DNA of 64,000 nucleotides, from assembly GCF_949987515.2 (NCBI RefSeq), contig NC_082694.2:15059958-15123957 (forward strand), given 5' to 3'. Positions 59,450 through 64,000 of this stretch are shown here, piece by piece; the stretch's first letter is position 1; every line of letters begins with the position of its first letter. The notes beneath the pieces are model-generated. The model did not search any database. It was not told the DNA's origin and was given only the letters and a program-made list of their open reading frames with translations. The position numbers and the translations under genes are program-made. Source of the DNA: Delphinus delphis (lineage: Eukaryota > Chordata > Mammalia > Artiodactyla > Delphinidae).

Positions 59450-59973
59450 GTACCTCAGTTACAGTATTTATTTCCAGTCTTCATCTTCCCAGCTGTGCAG
59501 CCTAAACTCCTGACGTTGTTTAATCAGTTCTAAGATTAATAATTTCCCACATATAAATATCCCTGAATTTGGCTACTACTGACCCAGTATCAACTGTGAT
59601 GTAATTGTACAAAAACTTCCTTTAGACGCTTTCTGAGTTGGAGGAAGTGTCAGGTCATAGCATCAGCCAACCCAATGGGGGAGGGGCAAACCACACCGAC
59701 ATCAGCTGACAAACACTGCAGTTGTGCGGAGCTTAACATCACAACGTGTGTCCAAAGAAATGAAAATGGCAGTGCCCCTTCTGTTCATGTGGTAACCCTG
59801 GCATGGATGGTTTAGTTCAGGAATTAAACGTAAACAAGTGAGCGTTGTTATCAAGATTCAATAATCTGTATTCTCTTGTTTTCTTCACATTACAATTCAA
59901 TACTAACATCTCAGTTCTCAAGTGTAATCACAACAGCCACGCTAGGCCACAGTAGCTCCTGATTCGACCACTT
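59450..59973 (-). other. PTCD3: PTCD3 3' UTR (approximate)
   Basis: Runs from the stop codon to beyond the candidate poly(A) signals, AATAAA at 59472-59467 or ATTAAA at 59524-59519, both on the minus strand. Which is used cannot be told from sequence. Confidence 0.55.
59467..59472 (-). terminator. Candidate PTCD3 poly(A) signal
   Basis: AATAAA on the minus strand about 500 nt downstream of the stop codon. An ATTAAA 52 nt before it, at 59524-59519, is the alternative. Confidence 0.5.
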
Positions 59974-60064
59974 TTATTTGCTTTCGCCGCCGTCATTGTC
60001 ACTGTCACTGCTGCTGTCACTGTCGCTGTCACTGGTCAATGCAGTTAGATCTCCCAGGGCTTCC
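59974..60064 (-). CDS. PTCD3: PTCD3 last coding exon with acidic Ser/Asp tail
   Basis: Encodes [11 protein letters not shown], then alternating Ser and Asp to DNDGGESK and TAA. The Ser-Asp repeats are typical casein kinase 2 sites (inference). The coding DNA is a GACAGT/GACAGC-type repeat, so length variation between species is likely. Confidence 0.94.
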
Positions 60065-63000
60065 CTGTAAGAAAAATAAATGGGAGGGTTACACTGCAAC
60101 TCAGGCTCGGGGCTGGGGGACTCTGCAGCTGCACTAAAGCAACAAAGGAAAAGGTTCCAACCAGCAAATAAACCTATAGGCCTCCCTGACTTTTATGACA
60201 AACGAAAAATATCGTTAAACCAATACATCCTGACTTTCTGCAAGGAAAGGAAGTTCAGGGGGTAGAAAGCTACAAACATCTGAATGGGCAGACAGACAAA
60301 TGGTCTGCTCCATTTTCATAACTTTCCTTGATGGTGATGATACAGGACCCACTTACTTCTGCTCCTGGCTGAGGGTGAAGTCAGCCATTAGTCTCTGGGT
60401 GAGGCTCTCACAAATAGGTAAGCTGAAGGCACCTGCCAGCTTCACTATCTCAATGGCCTGGGCAGGGCTGCCGGATGCTTTTGCACTGTCCATAAACTCA
60501 TTCAGCAGCTCATTCCTGTGAAAGGCAAAAATGTCAACATTCCCCAACTAAACCCCTCAAAGATTCACATACAAAATCTAGTACCTTACAAAGATCAGTC
60601 GTAAAATCCTCAACAGTAGCTTTGCAGACAGTTACATGGAGTCTAACTTTAAAGGGCCAAATAAATAATGAACACTGGTTCATTATGCCTTCACTGAGGA
60701 TCCAGCCAATGTATCCCCAGCGTGCTGTGATCACTGAGCACAGATTGAAAAAAACAGCGCTTGCCTCAGGGTGCCTTAGATGGTAGGAGTGACTGATCAC
60801 CTACCTGCCTAACAGAAAAGTGCCCAATCGCCATGGCTGAGGTATGTGAGGAAATTCCAACCCCCTTCCCCCAATAAGAGTTAAACGCATGTGGCTAATC
60901 CAGGATGTCCCCAGGCAGCCCTGTTAACTTGAACTTACCCAGGGATCTTATTATGTTTCCTGAAAAGCCCCAGCATTTTCCTGTTCAAGATGAGATAGGA
61001 AAAAGATTATGAATACTAATAGAACAGAAGGCAACCGAATGACCATAGCTTTTCTCCTAGACTCAGAGACCAAGTGTCCTTCCTGACAAGCAGAGGGGAA
61101 GCTCCTGGAGACACGTCTGTGAGCTCCACCAGCTCCCAGCCCTATCTTCCCATCAGAATCACCCCAGGTGCCTCAGCCCCCTCTTCCCAAACTTCATATA
61201 TGCACATAGCATTACAAATTTCAAAGGCAAATCTGCTTTGTTGCCAGCGTTGAGAATTGCTGGGGCATATCCTCCTCCAGAGGATCACTTCTGTCCCCCC
61301 AGGGAGGGAATGTATGATATTATGTGGGCAGTGGGAAGAGAGGGACGCAAATACAATTTGATCTCTTTCCTCTTACAATCCAGTGTGAGCTCAGTGTGTC
61401 CTAAAACGACGTTATGAAGAGCAGGCTCAGATTAAGGCATCAGTCTCGTGTAAGTGCTTGCCGTCATCCTGCCACACGCAGGACAAAGGACAAACACATA
61501 CACTCAGCTCCCATGATCAGCTGAGGTCCGTACCCCTGCGCCAATCATCACAGCCTGATACATAACAAGCGTGTGTCAACCTGCCCTAGTCGACAAGTCC
61601 AAGCATCAAATGTTTGTCAGCAGCTGTGTAGCCGGCTGTGTGATGTGCCACCAGTTATGATCAGAGGAGGCAGCAAAACCTTTAGCAGCCTTTCGTGGAG
61701 AGAGCAAACATCCACACTGTGGACTGACCATCATGTTCAAATTACGGTCCTCTCTAGTGAACAGCCAGGCACAACAAGCCCTGTCACTGGCTCTTAACAC
61801 CAACACACGGTTATATCCAAAACAATACACATCGGAACCACCCCTAGCAAGGACTCTCACTGACTTCTCCACTTTTGGAAAAACGACTATGCATAACGTC
61901 TCTATTCACAGTTAAACACCAGAAATTAGTATGTGAGTGAAGTGCTGGTGAACACACAGAACTAGAATACAGTGGCACAAACCAAAGACAGGTTCTAGTC
62001 AAGGCCAGGTTTAGTAAACTGGTAAAATGCCAGGTTCCGGAAGTCCCAGTTCAGAGCCCACATTTTAAGCTGGGGGGCGGGGGGGGGGGGCAGGGAAGCA
62101 TCCATGAGATGACTTGAATAAACCAAATGACCAAAACATTTTCAAAATTAAGATTCTCTAATCACTTTGTTCTACTCAAGTGAACGGAGAAGTGACTCGC
62201 CCACAAATACAGAAAACAAAAACGGAAAGAGAATGAGCCCGCTGAACCACACCTTCTCTTAAACACATCACGTATACTGGTTCCTCTTCCCCAAGTTTGC
62301 TTTTTTAGTTGGTATTTGGAAATTCCTATAGAAAACACAGTACGTAGAAAACTCGTTTGTCTCCTGATAAACTACACAGTGTGCAGCCAAATTAGAGAAA
62401 CTCTAACGACCGGGTAAAAGTTCTCTGAGATCCAAGTACAGATGCTTCCAGTGACGTGTGCGGCATGTGCTGTACTCACCAGGCTTCCTGGGTTCTCCCG
62501 GCCCTTAAGAAGAGGACGGCTATGTGGTTCAGAGAGCTGGCCAGCCAACTGGGAGCCGTCTGTCTGGCATCCTGGCTTTCATAAGTCGATTTGATATCTG
62601 CAGCACAGTCAGCAAACGCCACCTGCAGCTGAGACGCTCTGAGAGTCAGCAGAAATGCCCAACTGGTTTTATGAGAATTTAAGTTCGGGAGACTCCATAG
62701 GACCATTAGAATTTGTAAGCAATGCATTTTACCGTTGGAACACATCACATGTACAGCACACAGTAATACAGTACTTAAGGAAAAAAAAAAAGCAAAGCAC
62801 TTTGCCCTGGTGTAATAATGGGATCAGCCACATATTTCAAATCCAACTACGGGTTTTCTTTTTAGAGAGAAATTTACAAGAAGGCAAGCTGCTATTAACT
62901 GTCAGGATCGAGAGGATCCATTTTCATGCTGCTTGCTTTGGACTAGAGGAATCAGAGTGACTTTAGATGGCAGAATTCTCCACAATGATAGGTAAAACCA

Positions 63001-63182
63001 TGGAAATGACCCTCACCGGCTGTCAGTATTAGAGGATACACTGGTTAGTATACATCTAATAACGACAGCAAAACCTGAGTGTCGACACAAGCCTACCTCT
63101 GGTGGGTGCCGATCCCTTGCCATAAGCGTCAGAATCTCTTCTTTTAGGTCACGGCGAAAAGTATGACCATATTCTTTACTAT
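59974..63182 (-). CDS. PTCD3: PTCD3 / mS39, C-terminal five coding exons (partial gene)
   Basis: PTCD3 is a pentatricopeptide-type protein that is part of the small mitoribosomal subunit (mS39), near the mRNA entry side, and is needed for mitochondrial translation. Exons in transcript order on the minus strand: 63182-63097, 62628-62480, 60980-60939, 60515-60357, 60064-59974 (stop TAA at 59976-59974). All introns are GT-AG and phases fit, giving the last 175 residues. Residues recognised include [57 protein letters not shown] and the acidic serine tail [19 protein letters not shown]. The upstream exons and the start lie beyond 64000. Convergent placement next to IMMT matches other mammals. No lesion was seen. 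Confidence 0.95.
60357..60515 (-). CDS. PTCD3: PTCD3 exon (second from the end)
   Basis: 159 nt encoding [20 protein letters not shown] through [12 protein letters not shown]. Acceptor is TTTCACAG|GAATG and donor GCAGAA|GTAAGT. Confidence 0.94.
60939..60980 (-). CDS. PTCD3: PTCD3 42-nt exon (third from the end)
   Basis: Very short exon encoding [13 protein letters not shown] with split codons at both ends (TG|G and GG|G). Acceptor is GAACAG|GAAAATG and donor CCTGG|GTAAGT. It is a multiple of three, so skipping would keep frame. Confidence 0.93.
61422..61557 (-). ncRNA. SNORD94: C/D-box snoRNA SNORD94 (U94), U6 guide
   Basis: On the minus strand, inside a PTCD3 intron: terminal stem CAGGC (61557-61553) with GCCTG (61426-61422), C box GTGATGA (61551-61545) and D box CTGA (61430-61427). 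The guide GCGCAGGGG (61541-61533) is complementary to U6 CCCCUGCGC (nt 60-68). The D'-like box CGGA (61530-61527) is spaced so that the fifth base upstream pairs with U6 C62, the known SNORD94 target. Length of 136 nt and the host gene PTCD3 agree with human SNORD94. It is released from the spliced intron and acts on U6 2'-O-methylation. Confidence 0.92.
61558..62479 (-). other. PTCD3 intron sequence upstream of SNORD94
   Basis: Apart from the G tract, no recognised repeat or exon. The part downstream of the snoRNA, 60981-61421, is likewise unassigned. Confidence 0.7.
62072..62090 (+). repeat. G-rich tract
   Basis: Six G's, one C, then twelve G's in a PTCD3 intron (C-rich in the transcript strand). 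Length is likely to vary or be misassembled. Confidence 0.85.
62480..62628 (-). CDS. PTCD3: PTCD3 exon (fourth from the end)
   Basis: 149 nt encoding [19 protein letters not shown] through [17 protein letters not shown] chose the acceptor GCGTCTCAG|CTGCAG because it joins PPE to LQV as I recall for human PTCD3. A TCTCAG 11 nt upstream is the alternative, but it would shift frame. Confidence 0.9.
62629..63096 (-). other. PTCD3 intron (468 bp)
   Basis: Nothing recognised beyond an A-rich tract near 62780. Confidence 0.7.
63097..63182 (-). CDS. PTCD3: PTCD3 exon (fifth from the end)
   Basis: 86 nt encoding [20 protein letters not shown] through RHPPE. Acceptor is TTGTTTCTAG|AT and donor CCAGAG|GTAGGC; the first codon is split with an exon outside the window. 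Confidence 0.93.
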
Positions 63183-63701
63183 CTAGAAACAAAAAAGAAC
63201 AGAGTGAGAAGTGGTCACTGGCATGTAAAACCAAGACTCTTTGGCTGACCTTTGTCCACTGTCAGCAGTCACCCATATTTGTTTGGAGGGGTGAACATAC
63301 ATTGCTGACATGTATTCCAGGATTCCAGAAAACTAGCAGGATGATTCATGGTAGGAAAGGACAGATGAGCAGTGAAAGCCAGCACCAGTGACGTGCTCCC
63401 AGGCAAGTGTTAGCACGGCACGTGCACCACACTCCAGCAGCCACCAGCTCCACGCAGTTCTACAGCACGTGGGAGTCGTCAGTAGTCCTCGTACACTATC
63501 ATTAGAGCAGCCTTGTAAGGTAGGAGGGCGGGGCTATAGTCTCTGTCTCAAGGCAACCTGAGGCAGACAGAAACTGATTTTATGATCAGTCACCTAGTGG
63601 ATGACATACAGCATCTTCTGCAGCCAATTTACACACAACCACACACACAAACCCACAGTCATGGCTGTTTCTTAGAAACCTGAGTATCACTGACTGTTAA
63701 C
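63183..63701 (-). other. PTCD3 intron, right end of window
   Basis: No further exon could be found before the SINE at 63702; the next upstream PTCD3 exon must lie beyond 64000. Confidence 0.7.
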
Positions 63702-64000
63702 TTTTTTTTTTTAATTTATTTATTTAACTTATTTTTAAATTTTTGGCTGCGTTGGGTCTTCGTTGCTGCACGCGGGCTTTCTCTAGCTGCGGCGAGTGGG
63801 GTCTACTCTTCCTTGCGGTGCGTGGGCTTCTCATTGCGGTGGCTTCTCTTGTCGCGGAGCACGGGCTCTAGGTGCTCGGGTGTCAGCAGTTGTGGCACGC
63901 GGGCTCTAGAGCGCAGGCTCAACAGTTGTGGCGCACAGGCTTACTTGCTCTGCGGCATATGGGCTCTTCCCGGACCAGGGATTGAACCCACGTCCCCTGC
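63702..64000 (-). repeat. CHR-type SINE, cut by window edge
   Basis: Tail and body of a long-form SINE. The head (CCACCAGGGAAGTCC) would follow position 64000. Confidence 0.92.

Larger units (their letters stand above)
54611..59450. other. IMMT-PTCD3 intergenic region (tail to tail)
   Basis: Two SINEs (55415-55786 and 57410-57732). The stretch 56940-57300 is GC-rich and purine-rich but has no coding signature. I recognise nothing in 54611-55400, 55802-56940 or 57733-59450. Confidence 0.7.

Noticed and set aside
62631..62645. Alternative acceptor TCTCAG upstream of the PTCD3 exon at 62628
   Set aside because: It would add 11 nt and break the phase with the exon ending PPE; the chosen site restores PPE-LQV.

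Overview
This is a nuclear genome window from a mammal, almost certainly a cetacean. More than twenty copies of a tRNA-derived SINE of the CHR type (heads reading 'CTTCCCTGGTGGCGCAGTGG', internal Pol III B box) are scattered on both strands, many with clean target-site duplications. Young and old L1 fragments, a mariner element and a gammaretrovirus-like provirus are also present. I saw no BovB and no bovid dimeric SINE, which argues against a ruminant. The species cannot be named from the window alone.

Layout. Positions 1-5144: the 5' part of an endogenous gammaretrovirus on the minus strand (LTR, tRNA-Pro primer site, gag, pro-pol; it runs off the left edge inside integrase). Positions 5145-5930: unassigned spacer. 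Positions 5930-6740: CpG-rich promoter of IMMT with NRF1-like and ETS motifs. Positions 6282-54281: the complete IMMT gene (MIC60/mitofilin) on the plus strand, 15 coding exons. The joined exons give 758 codons plus stop, the length I recall for the human canonical protein, and every intron is GT-AG. The 3' UTR and AATAAA follow to about 54610. Positions 54611-59450: intergenic sequence with two SINEs and nothing coding that I recognise. Positions about 59450-63182: the 3' end of PTCD3 (mitoribosomal protein mS39) on the minus strand. It holds the last five coding exons (175 C-terminal residues) and, in one intron, a C/D-box snoRNA matching SNORD94, whose guide pairs with U6 snRNA. The window ends inside another SINE.

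Both protein genes are nuclear genes for mitochondrial proteins. MIC60 builds crista junctions as the core of MICOS; mS39 is a PPR-type protein of the small mitoribosomal subunit. They are convergent, the order known in other mammals (PTCD3 - IMMT - MRPL35). MRPL35, expected to the left of IMMT, was not found; the provirus lies where the IMMT-MRPL35 spacer would be.

The introns are mostly repeats. Notable ones are a roughly 3.1-kb L1 ORF2 fragment in intron 6, a mariner in intron 8 carrying two SINEs in opposite orientation, and a solo LTR inside an L1 in intron 1. I found no CRISPR array, bacterial-type system or clearly new gene. The most useful points to follow up are the weakly damaged provirus next to the IMMT promoter, the 15-nt IMMT microexon near a 28-bp AT-rich hairpin, a tandem splice acceptor at exon 6, and the intact U6 guide in the PTCD3 intron.
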